Assembly (NCBI GenBank): GCA_002412865.1
Contig: DHVW01000018.1
Coordinates: 1-64,000, forward strand
From: Sulfurovum sp. UBA5198
GTDB taxonomy: Bacteria > Campylobacterota > Campylobacteria > Campylobacterales > Sulfurovaceae
DNA: 64,000 bases
Direction of reading: 5' to 3'
Positions 8,852 to 18,243 of the stretch are shown here, in pieces. Numbering within the stretch: position 1 is the stretch's first letter; every line of letters starts with the position of its first letter. The notes beneath the pieces were generated by a model that had not been told where the DNA came from, did not search any database, and was given only the letters and a program-made list of their open reading frames with translations. The position numbers and the translations under genes are program-made.

Positions 8852-10155
8852 GATTCATATCCTTTTGTATGGTGTTCATTTTTGTATTGTTTTGCATCAA
8901 TATTGTCTGTATTAATTTCAAAGATATTTTGTATCGCTTCAATGAGCGATGCTCCATCTTTATCTTTTATACTTTGCCTCATATTTTGAGTGGAGTTATG
9001 AAGAAATTTATTAAACATTTGTGTTGCCATTTTCTTCATATTTTCTTCCTCTGCTCCAGATACAAAGCCTTTGGATATTGCTCTTTTCAGCTCACTGCAT
9101 ATTGCCTCTTTTGCCTGCTCTCTTAGCCCTTTTATTACAGGCTCAATTGATAAAGCTTGTAGCCATTTAAAGAAATCTTCTTCATATTTTTCTACTAATT
9201 CTGTGGCAACAAGTGCCTGTTCTTCCCTAAGAGCATGATTACTATTAGATATATTTTGCAAGTCATCTATGCGATAAATTGTAATCCTATCATCAATTAT
9301 ATCTTCAATATCTCTAGGAATTGCCATATCAAACCATAATCTTTGAAAATCACATTCACTAACCATCTCTTTTGTAATAACAGTACTTGGCGAGGCGGTA
9401 GCTGTAAAAAGCAATCTATATCTATTCATATATTTCTCTAGTTGCTCTATTTGTGCAACTTTTATATTTTCACTAATTTCGGATGCTATTTTCTTTGCTT
9501 TTTCTATATCTCTGCTTAATAAAACTACATCACAACCTATGCGAATAAGATGCTTTGTAGCCAAAATTCCCATCTCTCCAGTACCTACAACCACTGCTGT
9601 CATTCCAGCTATTGTGTCATCTAGTACTTCACTTGCCTGAGATACGGCCACTGAGGCTATAGATATTGGATTTGCTGATATCTGTGTATCTTTGCGGATT
9701 TGAGCTGCACATTTCACACCATATGATACTAGACGATTTAGTTTCTTACCAGCAGTTTTATTTTCATATGAGAATTTAAACGCCTCTTTGACTTGTCCTG
9801 TAATTTGTGATTCTCCAACTACAAGTGAGTCCAATGATGAAATAACAGAAAAAACATGCCTTACAGCATCTTTGTCATCATAGCTTTTCATCATCTCTTT
9901 TAGTTGATGGAAATTGATACCACTTCGTTCACTCATTGTTCCCAAAATAGTGTGGTATGTTGCAAAATTATTTTTGTTTGCAGTTATTATCTCAATACGA
10001 TTGCAAGTAGATACTATAAAGGCTTCATGGATAAAATCAAAATTTACTAATTTTTCCAAAAAATCTCTTTTGTCTTCATTAGACCCAAAGCCTAGTATCT
10101 CCCTGTTCTCCAAAGAACAATTTTTATAGTTAAAACTAATTGCCTGATAATACAT
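8848..10155 (-). CDS. hemA: Glutamyl-tRNA reductase
   Basis: A 435-residue enzyme that reduces glutamyl-tRNA to glutamate-1-semialdehyde, the first committed step of C5 tetrapyrrole synthesis. The catalytic cysteine lies in VSTCNRIEI near residue 50. GESQITGQVKEAF follows near 117 and the NADPH-binding VVVGTGEMGILATKH near 188. The C-terminal helical dimerisation domain is complete. It starts within one base of the polyprenyl-synthase stop and overlaps proS by 4 bases, so the order polyprenyl synthase-hemA-proS is a tight operon. hemL, the next enzyme, is at 37.2-38.5 kb. Confidence 0.98.
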   Translation of the reverse strand: MYYQAISFNYKNCSLENREILGFGSNEDKRDFLEKLVNFDFIHEAFIVSTCNRIEIITANKNNFATYHTILGTMSERSGINFHQLKEMMKSYDDKDAVRHVFSVISSLDSLVVGESQITGQVKEAFKFSYENKTAGKKLNRLVSYGVKCAAQIRKDTQISANPISIASVAVSQASEVLDDTIAGMTAVVVGTGEMGILATKHLIRIGCDVVLLSRDIEKAKKIASEISENIKVAQIEQLEKYMNRYRLLFTATASPSTVITKEMVSECDFQRLWFDMAIPRDIEDIIDDRITIYRIDDLQNISNSNHALREEQALVATELVEKYEEDFFKWLQALSIEPVIKGLREQAKEAICSELKRAISKGFVSGAEEENMKKMATQMFNKFLHNSTQNMRQSIKDKDGASLIEAIQNIFEINTDNIDAKQYKNEHHTKGYES

Positions 10156-11051
10156 TAAAAATCCCTATCTATCATCTCTTTTGCTATCATAAAGAGCTTA
10201 TCTTCGCCCTCTTCTCTCATCAATTCCATAGCCTCAGTTATTAAAACTTTTGCCTCATTATAACATTGTGCAAGAATATTATGTATATTCATCTGTTCTA
10301 ACACCCAACTGCTTTCATCATTCGAAAGAGTTTTGGCGTGCATATTCTTTAGTCTCATTTTATCTTCATTGTTTAAAATCTCATAGAGATATATATATGG
10401 CAAAGTTGTTTTGCCCTCTTTAAAATCATGAAGTGCTGGCTTACCAAGAGTGTCGCTAGTAGCGGTGATATCTAGTAAATCATCAATCATTTGAAACGCT
10501 ATTCCTAGATTTTTACCATATATTGCATATTTTTTATCTGCTTTACCTGCTAAAAGTGCTGCCGCTCTTGCACTAGCTTCCATCAATGATGCTGTTTTGC
10601 CATATATCATTTTAAGGTATTGATTCTTATCAATACTAAAACTTTTTGATATATTTACATCGTCAAGCTCACCAATACTGAGTTTAATTACCGCATCAGA
10701 AATCACATCCGCTATTTTACTATCCAATTTAGTTAGTTCATTAAACCCTTTTGAGTAGAGAATATCTCCAAGCATTATCGCTGTTTTATTACCATATGTT
10801 GCATTAATAGAATCTTTGCCTCGTCTAACAAGTGCATCATCAATAACATCATCATGGAGCAAACTAGCAGCGTGAATCATCTCTACAATCGCGGCCAACT
10901 TGATAGTTTCCAAATCACCACCAGCTATATATGTGATTAATTTGGCTCGTAATCTTTTCCCTGCTGGAAGCATTGTATATAGTCTTGATATCCCTGAATG
11001 CTCAAGAGAAGCTATATATTGCTCTATTTTTCTCTCTACTCTTTGTAGCAT
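10155..11051 (-). CDS. Polyprenyl diphosphate synthase (trans-isoprenyl type)
   Basis: A 298-residue all-helical isoprenyl diphosphate synthase. The first Asp-rich motif is LLHDDVIDDALVRRG (about residues 67-81) and the second is QMIDDLLDITA (about 190-200). A long-chain product for the menaquinone side chain is likely, since small residues rather than bulky ones precede the first motif, but chain length cannot be read with certainty. Position next to hemA and ahead of DUF2018 is characteristic of the phylum. The ATG lies 8 bases after the DUF2018 stop. Confidence 0.92.
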   Translation of the reverse strand: MLQRVERKIEQYIASLEHSGISRLYTMLPAGKRLRAKLITYIAGGDLETIKLAAIVEMIHAASLLHDDVIDDALVRRGKDSINATYGNKTAIMLGDILYSKGFNELTKLDSKIADVISDAVIKLSIGELDDVNISKSFSIDKNQYLKMIYGKTASLMEASARAAALLAGKADKKYAIYGKNLGIAFQMIDDLLDITATSDTLGKPALHDFKEGKTTLPYIYLYEILNNEDKMRLKNMHAKTLSNDESSWVLEQMNIHNILAQCYNEAKVLITEAMELMREEGEDKLFMIAKEMIDRDF

Positions 11052-11059
11052 TATCTAGC

Positions 11060-11335
11060 CTATTCGCACTGCGTTACTATATTGCCAACTAGCTCAATAT
11101 AGATACTATTTGTTCTATTGTCTAGCTCTTCAGAGACAATCAATGCTCTTAGTTGTTTCTCATACTCATCTTCCAAACCTCTCTCTTCAAGCATTTTTTC
11201 GGCCAATGCTAATCTTCTAAACATCTTCCCAATTTCAAGCTCTACGATATTTTCATTTGCTGTTTTAGCAATACTAAAATAGTTACTAGCTGGTGTGGAA
11301 CTTAAAAAATCATCATCATCTCTAAATATACTCAT
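11060..11335 (-). CDS. DUF2018 family small protein
   Basis: A 91-residue acidic, mostly helical protein that matches the DUF2018 family known mainly from Campylobacterota (MSIFRDDDDFLSSTPASNYFSIA, then helices rich in Glu, Leu and Arg). No catalytic motif and no membrane segment are visible. It heads the polyprenyl synthase-hemA-proS cluster. A ribosome-binding site (AAAAGAGATG) precedes the ATG. Function unknown. Confidence 0.85.
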   Translation of the reverse strand: MSIFRDDDDFLSSTPASNYFSIAKTANENIVELEIGKMFRRLALAEKMLEERGLEDEYEKQLRALIVSEELDNRTNSIYIELVGNIVTQCE

Positions 11336-11400
11336 CTCTTTTTTCCCTTTGTTTGCTTGGTTTGTTTTTATTATACTAATTTTAGCTGATATACTCTTGT

Positions 11401-11661
11401 TTAATTAGTTGTAATCACATCAGATGCTATCATATCTGTTACATCTCGTTTATACTTTAGCAACTCAATGTTATCTACTAACATCTCATTTTCTGATTCT
11501 AAAACTGATACATCTTGATACAAGTCGTTTACAATTTTACTGGTATAGTATATTTGACTACTGATGTATATCTTCGGTATAGCAAAAAGTAGTATTAGAA
11601 CAAACAGAACTATTGTTAATTTTATTGTAGATAATGAAATCTCAGATGAGTTGTCATTCAC
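11401..11661 (-). CDS. FtsL-like small bitopic membrane protein
   Basis: An 86-residue protein with one transmembrane helix (about residues 12-30, LTIVLFVLILLFAIPKIYI) followed by a heptad-like coiled coil (SKIVNDLYQDVSVLESENEMLVDNIELLKYKRD). This size and topology, and the position directly after rsmH, are those of the divisome protein FtsL in the dcw cluster. It begins with GTG, and the GTGA overlaps the rsmH TGA by 4 bases. Sequence identity to FtsL is too low to be certain by eye, so the call rests on topology and context. Confidence 0.7.
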   Translation of the reverse strand: MNDNSSEISLSTIKLTIVLFVLILLFAIPKIYISSQIYYTSKIVNDLYQDVSVLESENEMLVDNIELLKYKRDVTDMIASDVITTN

Positions 11662-12599
11662 TGTTTTCTCTCCATTTTTTTGATAAATTTAAATGTCCGA
11701 AGCTTTGCACTTCTACTTCTTGGATTTAGTTTAATCTCTTCTGCTGAAGCTGTTATAGGTTTTTTTGTGATTATCTTGCCTATTGCATGATTATTGCCAC
11801 ATGTGCATCTCATTGCCATCATATCACAAATACAGTTTTTACTCCACTTTTGAAAGCGATTTTTTACAAGCCTATCTTCAAGCGAATGAAAAGTAATCAA
11901 AGATACTATTTCACCATCATTATGGGAAAACTCAAGCTCGTCTAGCAGGGCTTCAATCTCTCCAAGCTCATTATTTACTTCAATCCTGATAGCTTGAAAT
12001 GCTAATGTTGCTGGATGAATTTTACCAAATTTTGGCAAAGTTTTAACTATGATATCACTAAGCTCTTTCGCACTCTCTATTTTAGCCCCTATTCTTGCGT
12101 TTATAATAGCTTGCGTTAACTCTTTTGCTAGAGATATCTCGCCATAATGCGTAAATAAATACTCTAGTTTTTCTGCACTATATTCATTTACAACTTCATA
12201 TGCACTAAGCTCACTAGTGCTATCCATTCGCATATCAAGAGTTTCACTAACAAACGAAAAGCCTCTTGATTTTTTGTCAAGTTGAAGTGAAGAGACACCA
12301 AAATCAGCTAACACTCCGATAATATTTTTATCCCTCAAAGTTGGTAAGACACTAGAAAATGTTCCGTGATAAAAGGCACTCCTAGAGCTAAATTCTTTTA
12401 GTTTAGTCCTTGAGAACTCTAACGCTTCTGTGTCTCTATCAATGCCAATATGCTCTAAATTTTCATATCTCTCTAAAATACCAGAACTGTGACCAGCGTA
12501 CCCCATGGTGCAATCTACAAAATATCCATTACTAATACCACTAAAACTATCCAATACTTCATTAAACAATACTGGTATATGAGGAGATTTATTTAACAT
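11658..12599 (-). CDS. rsmH: 16S rRNA (cytosine1402-N4)-methyltransferase
   Basis: About 313 residues, matching RsmH (MraW). HIPVLFNEVLDSF begins the protein, the SAM-binding motif DCTMGYAGHSSGIL follows near residue 32, and GVLADFGVSSLQLD and the C-terminal RSRSAKLRTFKFI are present. ATG 12599 is chosen, and an in-frame GTG at 12608 would add three residues. Neither has a strong Shine-Dalgarno sequence. It is followed by the coupled FtsL-like gene. A TATAAT box lies about 30 bases upstream on the minus strand, back to back with the helicase gene. Confidence 0.96.
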   Translation of the reverse strand: MLNKSPHIPVLFNEVLDSFSGISNGYFVDCTMGYAGHSSGILERYENLEHIGIDRDTEALEFSRTKLKEFSSRSAFYHGTFSSVLPTLRDKNIIGVLADFGVSSLQLDKKSRGFSFVSETLDMRMDSTSELSAYEVVNEYSAEKLEYLFTHYGEISLAKELTQAIINARIGAKIESAKELSDIIVKTLPKFGKIHPATLAFQAIRIEVNNELGEIEALLDELEFSHNDGEIVSLITFHSLEDRLVKNRFQKWSKNCICDMMAMRCTCGNNHAIGKIITKKPITASAEEIKLNPRSRSAKLRTFKFIKKMERKQ

Positions 12600-12628
12600 A
12601 CAATTCACTTATAAAATTTACTTTGTCT

Positions 12629-12634
12629 ATTATA
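12629..12634 (-). promoter_or_regulatory. -10 box of the rsmH operon
   Basis: On the minus strand this reads TATAAT, about 30 bases upstream of the rsmH ATG. It lies in the 120-base divergent intergenic region shared with the UvrD-type helicase gene. No -35 box is evident. Confidence 0.5.
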
Positions 12635-12719
12635 TCAAAAATCATATACAAAGATATTTAACGGCACTCCATAACCATTTTTTAGATACAATTCTGTTTC
12701 AAATATGAGGAGATTTTTC

Positions 12720-14747
12720 ATGGCATTAAGTGGGCTAAATGCCGAACAACTCCAAGCAGCATTAGCACCAATTGGCTATAATCTTATCATTGCAAGTGCT
12801 GGTACTGGCAAAACCTCTACTATTGTCGGTCGAATTACTCATCTTCTTAGAAATGGTATCGAACCAAGCAGAATACTGCTTTTAACATTTACAAACAAAG
12901 CAGCTGGTGAAATGATAGCAAGGCTAGAGCGATATTTTCCAAAAGATGTCGTATCGAATATAGAAGCAGGTACATTTCACGCTGTTGGATACAGATGGCT
13001 CAAAGCTAGACATGAAAATGTGATTTTAAAACAACCAAATGAGCTTAAAACGCTCTTTAAAAGCATATACGAAAAGTATAATTTTAGTAGTTGCAATAGC
13101 GAAAGTTCACCGTTTTCAGCTTTATATCTCTATGATTTATACAGCCTATATCAAAATGCATCATTGGAGTCATTTGAAGATTGGTTTTTGGAGAGTTATC
13201 CTGATCATAAGCCATTTATAAATCTATATTTAGCAGTCATAGATGGGTTTGAAAGCGAGAAAATCTCATATGGATTTGTATCTTTTAATGATTTGTTGTT
13301 ACGAACAATTGACGAAGTAACAGCAAATCCTATGGATTTTTATGAGATATTAGTCGATGAATATCAAGATACTAATACACTCCAAAGTGCATTAGTAGAT
13401 GCTATGAAGCCAAATTCACTATTTTGTGTTGGCGATTATGACCAAAGCATATATGCTTTTAATGGTGCAAATATCGAAAATATTTCTACATTTTCCACTA
13501 GATACAAAGGGGCTAGTGTATTTACATTGGCTACCAATTATCGCTCAACTGCTTCTATACTATCTCTAGCTAATCGTGTGATTGAGCATAATCCTAGAAT
13601 TTATCCAAAACAACTCAAAGTAGGGAAGGAAGGAAAAGATTTATCGCCAAGGCTGTTAGCATATCATGAGCTTTTTGAGCAGTATCATGCCATTGCACAT
13701 TCTATCAAAACATCTCATGTTCCATCAAATGATATAGCAGTAATTTTTCGTAACAACTCAAGTGCAGATGGAGTAGAAGCAATGCTTAGAGAGCTTGGAA
13801 TACCATGTAAACGCAAAGGTGGAAGTAGCTTTTTTGACGCTAGAGAGGTTAAATTTTTACTTGATTTTCTAAGCCTCATAGCTAATCAAAAAGATATTAT
13901 GGCATTTTTGCATATCTTTGAATACGGTAGAGGTATTGGTGCGGCAACTGCTAAAGAATTTTATCAGGCTTTGGTTCATTTTGGAGATGGCTCATTCAAA
14001 AGAGGGCTTTATGCTCCCATAAAAAGTGATATACCAAAGACTACAGCTCACCTCACTCAAGCTGGACTATTTGGTGATGAAGAGCTAGTACCAACAAATC
14101 AAAAATCACTATTATCATCTCACCCCATAGGAAAACATCCCAAAAGTACAATAGAAAATATGGAATTTTTTAGCTCATATTTGGATCTTATGAAATTACT
14201 ACAAGATGAAAAAAATCCAGCCAAGATGGTCAAAAAAGCTATTGACTCAAAACTTTACGCCAGTATAGTTGATCAATTGGCAACTGCGAGAGCTAGAGAA
14301 AAAAATGGAGAAGTGAACAATGCCAAAAAAACTCAAGCAAGTGAGAGAATATATCAAAAAGCAAAGCTTTTTTTAGAGTTATCATCACACTACAAAGAGC
14401 TTTTGAGATTTTTAAATGCCATGATATTAGGAGGCAATGAGCTTACTCAAGGTGATGGTGTAAATCTACTTACAGTACATGCTAGTAAAGGGCTCGAATT
14501 TACAGAAGTCTATGTCGTTGACCTCATGGATGGTAGATTTCCAAATACAAAACTTATGAGTAGAGGTGGAGATCTTGATGAAGAGAGACGACTATTTTAT
14601 GTGGCAGTCACAAGAGCCAAAGAGAAACTCTATCTGTCTATGGCTAGTTACGATAAAAATAAAAAGATTGATTTCAAACCATCATGTTTTTTATATGAGG
14701 CTAGAATGCTAAAAGGTGAGGATATAAAAGAAAAGAGAGAGAAATAA
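12720..14747 (+). CDS. UvrD/Rep-family superfamily 1 DNA helicase
   Basis: A 675-residue 3'-5' helicase. Motifs in order are Walker A ASAGTGKTSTIVGRI, Ia LLTFTNKAAGEM, II LVDEYQDTN, III VGDYDQSIYAFNGA, IV NYRST, V LLTVHASKGLEF and VI VAVTRAKEKL. It is somewhat shorter than E. coli UvrD and lacks a long C-terminal tail. The start is set at ATG 12720 because GAGGAGA sits six bases upstream, whereas ATG 12705 would place that site inside the coding region. It is transcribed divergently from rsmH and convergent with the RhlE-type helicase. UvrD, Rep and PcrA roles cannot be separated by eye. Confidence 0.94.
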   Translation: MALSGLNAEQLQAALAPIGYNLIIASAGTGKTSTIVGRITHLLRNGIEPSRILLLTFTNKAAGEMIARLERYFPKDVVSNIEAGTFHAVGYRWLKARHENVILKQPNELKTLFKSIYEKYNFSSCNSESSPFSALYLYDLYSLYQNASLESFEDWFLESYPDHKPFINLYLAVIDGFESEKISYGFVSFNDLLLRTIDEVTANPMDFYEILVDEYQDTNTLQSALVDAMKPNSLFCVGDYDQSIYAFNGANIENISTFSTRYKGASVFTLATNYRSTASILSLANRVIEHNPRIYPKQLKVGKEGKDLSPRLLAYHELFEQYHAIAHSIKTSHVPSNDIAVIFRNNSSADGVEAMLRELGIPCKRKGGSSFFDAREVKFLLDFLSLIANQKDIMAFLHIFEYGRGIGAATAKEFYQALVHFGDGSFKRGLYAPIKSDIPKTTAHLTQAGLFGDEELVPTNQKSLLSSHPIGKHPKSTIENMEFFSSYLDLMKLLQDEKNPAKMVKKAIDSKLYASIVDQLATARAREKNGEVNNAKKTQASERIYQKAKLFLELSSHYKELLRFLNAMILGGNELTQGDGVNLLTVHASKGLEFTEVYVVDLMDGRFPNTKLMSRGGDLDEERRLFYVAVTRAKEKLYLSMASYDKNKKIDFKPSCFLYEARMLKGEDIKEKREK

Positions 14748-14754
14748 AAATAGA

Positions 14755-16059
14755 CTATATTTTTGGTCTACTATCTCTTGATCTATTGTCACCAGATCTG
14801 CCATCTCTTGCTTTACTGTCACTCGGTTTTCCACCCTGTGGTCTTGGACGACTATTGCCACCTCTGCCACCGCCACCTTTACCGCCTCTGCCTTGCAAAA
14901 TAGGTTCAGCTTTTATGGCTGGATCAGGTTCAAACCCTTCTATTGTACTTTTATTAATAGACTTTTTGATAAGCTTTTCAATACCTCTAAGATAATCATG
15001 TTCATCAACACACACAAGTGATATAGCCTCGCCCTCATTACCAGCTCTACCAGTACGACCGATACGATGCACATAATCCTCTGGTACATTTGGAAGCTCT
15101 ATATTTACTACATGAGGAAGCTGGTCTATGTCAAGTCCTCTAGCGGCAATATCAGTCGCTACAAGCACTCTAGTAGCTCTTGATTTGAAATCTGCTAGTG
15201 CTTTTGTTCTTGCACCTTGGCTTTTATTGCCATGAATGGCTGCTGATGTGATACCTTTTGTTTGTAGATACTCAGATACTTTGTTCGCAAAATGTTTAGT
15301 TCGTGTGAATACAAGCACTTGCTCCCATTTGTTATCCGCAATCAGCTTGCCCAAAAGTTCTGTTTTGCGTTTACAGTCTACTTGTATTACGCTCTGAGTT
15401 ACTAGATTATTTGATTCGTTTCTTCTGGCTACTTCAACAGTTGCAGGATTTACAAGAAGTGAATCACACAGCTTTTTGATTTCATCTGAATATGTAGCAG
15501 AAAATAGCAGATTTTGTCTATTTTTTGGCATTATTTTTATAACTTTTTGAATATCTTTGATAAAGCCCATATCCATCATTCTGTCAGCTTCATCAAGCAC
15601 AAATATCTCAATCTTGCTCAAATCAACATTTTTTTGCGATACATGGTCAAGCAATCTACCAGGAGTTGCGATAATAATATCTACACCATTTTGAAATGCT
15701 CTTATTTGCGGAACAATACCAACACCACCAAATACAACCGTGCTTTTAAAGGGCGTATATTTGCCATAAGTCTTTACACTCTCTGCAACCTGTGCTGCTA
15801 ATTCTCTAGTTGGAGTGAGTATCAAAGCTCTTGGTGCGTGTCTTTTTGCTTGTGGGTTTTGACCACGACTTAGTATTTCTAGCATTGGTAGTGTAAAACC
15901 AGCTGTTTTACCTGTACCAGTTTGAGCACCTGCAAGCATATCCCTACCATCCAATATGAACGGTATAGCTTGAGCTTGTACTGGTGTTGGAGTTGTGTAA
16001 CCCGCATCGTTTATTGCTTTTAGCAAGGGGGCTGATAGATTTAAATCTGTAAATAACAT
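14755..16059 (-). CDS. DEAD-box RNA helicase, RhlE type
   Basis: A 434-residue ATP-dependent RNA helicase. The Q motif (TPTPVQAQAIP), AQTGTGKT, PTRELA, TPGRL, DEAD, SAT, ARGLDI and HRIGRTGR motifs are all present over residues 1-370. The tail after residue 385 is a Gly/Arg/Ser/Asp-rich low-complexity segment (GRGGKGGGGRGG and RDGRSGDNRSRDSR), typical of RhlE-like helicases and expected to bind RNA or favour condensation. The role is likely in ribosome assembly or mRNA turnover at low temperature. Seven bases separate its stop from that of the convergent UvrD-type gene. Confidence 0.94.
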   Translation of the reverse strand: MLFTDLNLSAPLLKAINDAGYTTPTPVQAQAIPFILDGRDMLAGAQTGTGKTAGFTLPMLEILSRGQNPQAKRHAPRALILTPTRELAAQVAESVKTYGKYTPFKSTVVFGGVGIVPQIRAFQNGVDIIIATPGRLLDHVSQKNVDLSKIEIFVLDEADRMMDMGFIKDIQKVIKIMPKNRQNLLFSATYSDEIKKLCDSLLVNPATVEVARRNESNNLVTQSVIQVDCKRKTELLGKLIADNKWEQVLVFTRTKHFANKVSEYLQTKGITSAAIHGNKSQGARTKALADFKSRATRVLVATDIAARGLDIDQLPHVVNIELPNVPEDYVHRIGRTGRAGNEGEAISLVCVDEHDYLRGIEKLIKKSINKSTIEGFEPDPAIKAEPILQGRGGKGGGGRGGNSRPRPQGGKPSDSKARDGRSGDNRSRDSRPKI

Positions 16060-16206
16060 TAGTTTTTTCCTTTAGTTTTAGCAAATTGAGTAAATATTTT
16101 CAAGGATTTTATCAAGAGTGCGATGTATATAATTACATATATTTATATAATTATACCTCAATATTGATATATATGCGTTGAGTGCGTAGCTTGGCTATTT
16201 TTTTAG

Positions 16207-16212
16207 TATAAT
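16207..16212 (+). promoter_or_regulatory. -10 box only six bases before the methyltransferase ATG
   Basis: TATAAT at 16207-16212 is followed by ATCGTT and then ATG at 16219. A sigma70 transcript from this box would start at or within a base or two of the ATG, leaving no room for a ribosome-binding site. This suggests a leaderless mRNA for the methyltransferase gene. Confidence 0.5.
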
Positions 16213-16218
16213 ATCGTT

Positions 16219-17166
16219 ATGAAAATAGTCCAATATACAAATCAATCAATGCTTGAGATTATAACTGAGCTTAAAGATTTTCTAAAGTATGATGATAGCA
16301 TAAAAATAGAAGCTTTAAATCCAGATATATGTAGTGGCAAATATAGTGGTGAAGTCGTTGAACTCAATAGTACAAGATATATCTATAGAGGCTATAAGGC
16401 GTGGGTCAATCTAGCTGAGATATTGTATTGTCGCATTAAAACACCAAAAATCATAGATGAATATAGAGTAGCTATAACATTTGAAAAACTAAATACCGAT
16501 AGCTCTTTTCATACTGATGAGAATATAGATAGGAGTGAGAAATATGGCACCGAGTCTATCTTTAGCCGTATCAATAAAAATGAAGAACCTACATTTCTAA
16601 ATGCTTACCACAAAGCCCTATTGTCTGTAAAAATTAATACTAGAAAAAATATACTAAATTTAGGCATAAATAGAGGCGATGAGTTTAAACTAATTGAGCA
16701 AATGATTAGTGTTGATGAGTTTTCAAATATCAAGCTTACAGGGATTGATCACAGCATCACAGCGATTAATGAGGCTAAAAATAGATTCCCTGCCCATACA
16801 TTTCACGCCACTGATATAAATGATATAGATAGTTTGAATTTGGGCAGTTTTGATTTGATAATATCAATAGGTACACTACAAAGCCCATCTATCAATTATA
16901 AGCCATTTTTGATGAATTTAGTTCAAAACTATCTAAATCATGACGGGGCAATAATATTAGGATTTCCAAATAGCAGATGGAGTGATGGTGAGCTTACATA
17001 TGGTGCATTTGCTCCAAATTACAACTATTCAGAGATGAGCCTGCTATATAATGATGTGATATTCGCCAAAAAATATCTACAACAAAAAAAGTTTAGAGTC
17101 ACCATAACAGGCAGGGAGTATATATTCTTAACGGCTACCAAGATAGGGGTAATAAATAACTCTTAA
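16219..17166 (+). CDS. Class I SAM-dependent methyltransferase, two-domain, function unknown
   Basis: A 315-residue protein. The C-terminal half is a class I methyltransferase: motif I NILNLGINRGDEFKLI near residue 140, an acidic ribose-binding residue in GIDHSITAINEAK, FHATDIND for motif II, and FDLIISIGTLQSP for the post-motif. The N-terminal 120 residues have no recognisable family. A substrate cannot be assigned. Start at ATG 16219 is supported by the adjacent TATAAT, which implies leaderless translation. The 3' end overlaps the convergent fba gene by 4 bases. Confidence 0.8.
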   Translation: MKIVQYTNQSMLEIITELKDFLKYDDSIKIEALNPDICSGKYSGEVVELNSTRYIYRGYKAWVNLAEILYCRIKTPKIIDEYRVAITFEKLNTDSSFHTDENIDRSEKYGTESIFSRINKNEEPTFLNAYHKALLSVKINTRKNILNLGINRGDEFKLIEQMISVDEFSNIKLTGIDHSITAINEAKNRFPAHTFHATDINDIDSLNLGSFDLIISIGTLQSPSINYKPFLMNLVQNYLNHDGAIILGFPNSRWSDGELTYGAFAPNYNYSEMSLLYNDVIFAKKYLQQKKFRVTITGREYIFLTATKIGVINNS

Positions 17167-18233
17167 TTGCGACCCATGCAGTTGAGGTCTTCGTATGCTT
17201 GTAATAATCTAGCTACCATGGACTCTTCTCCAGCTCGGAGAAACTTTCTAGGGTCATAGTAGTTCTTATTTGGTTTATCTTCACCTTCTGGGTTTCCGAT
17301 TTGTCCTTGTAGGTAATCGTGATTTTTGGCTTCATAGTTTCTCACGCCCTCCCAATAAGCCCACTGTGTATCAGTATCTATATTCATCTTGATAACGCCA
17401 TAGCTGATAGCTTCACGGATTTCACTCAAAAGCGAACCAGAACCACCATGAAATACAAAATTCACTGGCTTATCATCACTTGTGCCAAACTGCTCTTTAA
17501 TATGCTTTTGTGAATTATCTAATATACTTGGAGTGAGTACAACATTTCCTGGCTTATAAACACCATGTACATTGCCAAAACTAGCTGCAATTGTAAATCT
17601 ATTACTAATTTCGCTTAATTCTTTATAGGCATATGCCACTTCGCTTGGTTGAGTATACAAAAGGGCATTATCAATATCGCTATTATCAACGCCATCTTCC
17701 TCGCCACCAGTCACACCTAGCTCAATCTCAAGTGTCATTCCTATCTTATCCATACGCACAAGATACTCTTTACATATAGCTATATTTTCCTCTAATGGTT
17801 CTTCTGACAAGTCGAGCATATGAGAGCTAAAGAGTGGTTTGCCGTGAATAGCAAAATATTTTTCACTAGCATCAAGTAAAGCATCAATCCATGGCAATAG
17901 CTTTTTAGCTGCATGGTCTGTATGTAACACGACTGGCACACCATAAGCTTCAGCCATAGTATGCACATGCAACGCACCAGCAATAGAACCTAGGACTGAT
18001 GATTTATCGATAGGTAAACTTTTACCACCATTGTATGCACCACCGCCATTACTAAACTGTATAGCGATAGGTGATGATGCTTTCGCAGCGGCTTCAAGAG
18101 CAGCATTGATAGAGCTAGAGCCTACCACATTTACAGCAGGAATTGCGAATCCCTCTTTTTTGGCAATACTAAACATAGTTTGCAAATCATCACCAGTAAC
18201 AACACCAGCTTTTATAAAATTTAATAGTGACAT
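17163..18233 (-). CDS. fba: Class II fructose-bisphosphate aldolase
   Basis: A 356-residue zinc-dependent aldolase of glycolysis and gluconeogenesis, of the E. coli FbaA length class. It shows FAIPAVNVVGSSSINAAL at the N-terminus, the zinc ligands and catalytic region VVLHTDHAAKKLLPWIDALL near residue 105, FVFHGGSGS near 265 and the phosphate-binding KMNIDTDTQWAYW near 290. The gene lies directly after two SurA/PEB4-type genes on the same strand, the same neighbourhood as peb4-fba in Campylobacter jejuni. Confidence 0.97.
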   Translation of the reverse strand: MSLLNFIKAGVVTGDDLQTMFSIAKKEGFAIPAVNVVGSSSINAALEAAAKASSPIAIQFSNGGGAYNGGKSLPIDKSSVLGSIAGALHVHTMAEAYGVPVVLHTDHAAKKLLPWIDALLDASEKYFAIHGKPLFSSHMLDLSEEPLEENIAICKEYLVRMDKIGMTLEIELGVTGGEEDGVDNSDIDNALLYTQPSEVAYAYKELSEISNRFTIAASFGNVHGVYKPGNVVLTPSILDNSQKHIKEQFGTSDDKPVNFVFHGGSGSLLSEIREAISYGVIKMNIDTDTQWAYWEGVRNYEAKNHDYLQGQIGNPEGEDKPNKNYYDPRKFLRAGEESMVARLLQAYEDLNCMGRN

Positions 18234-18243
18234 TCAGACCCTC

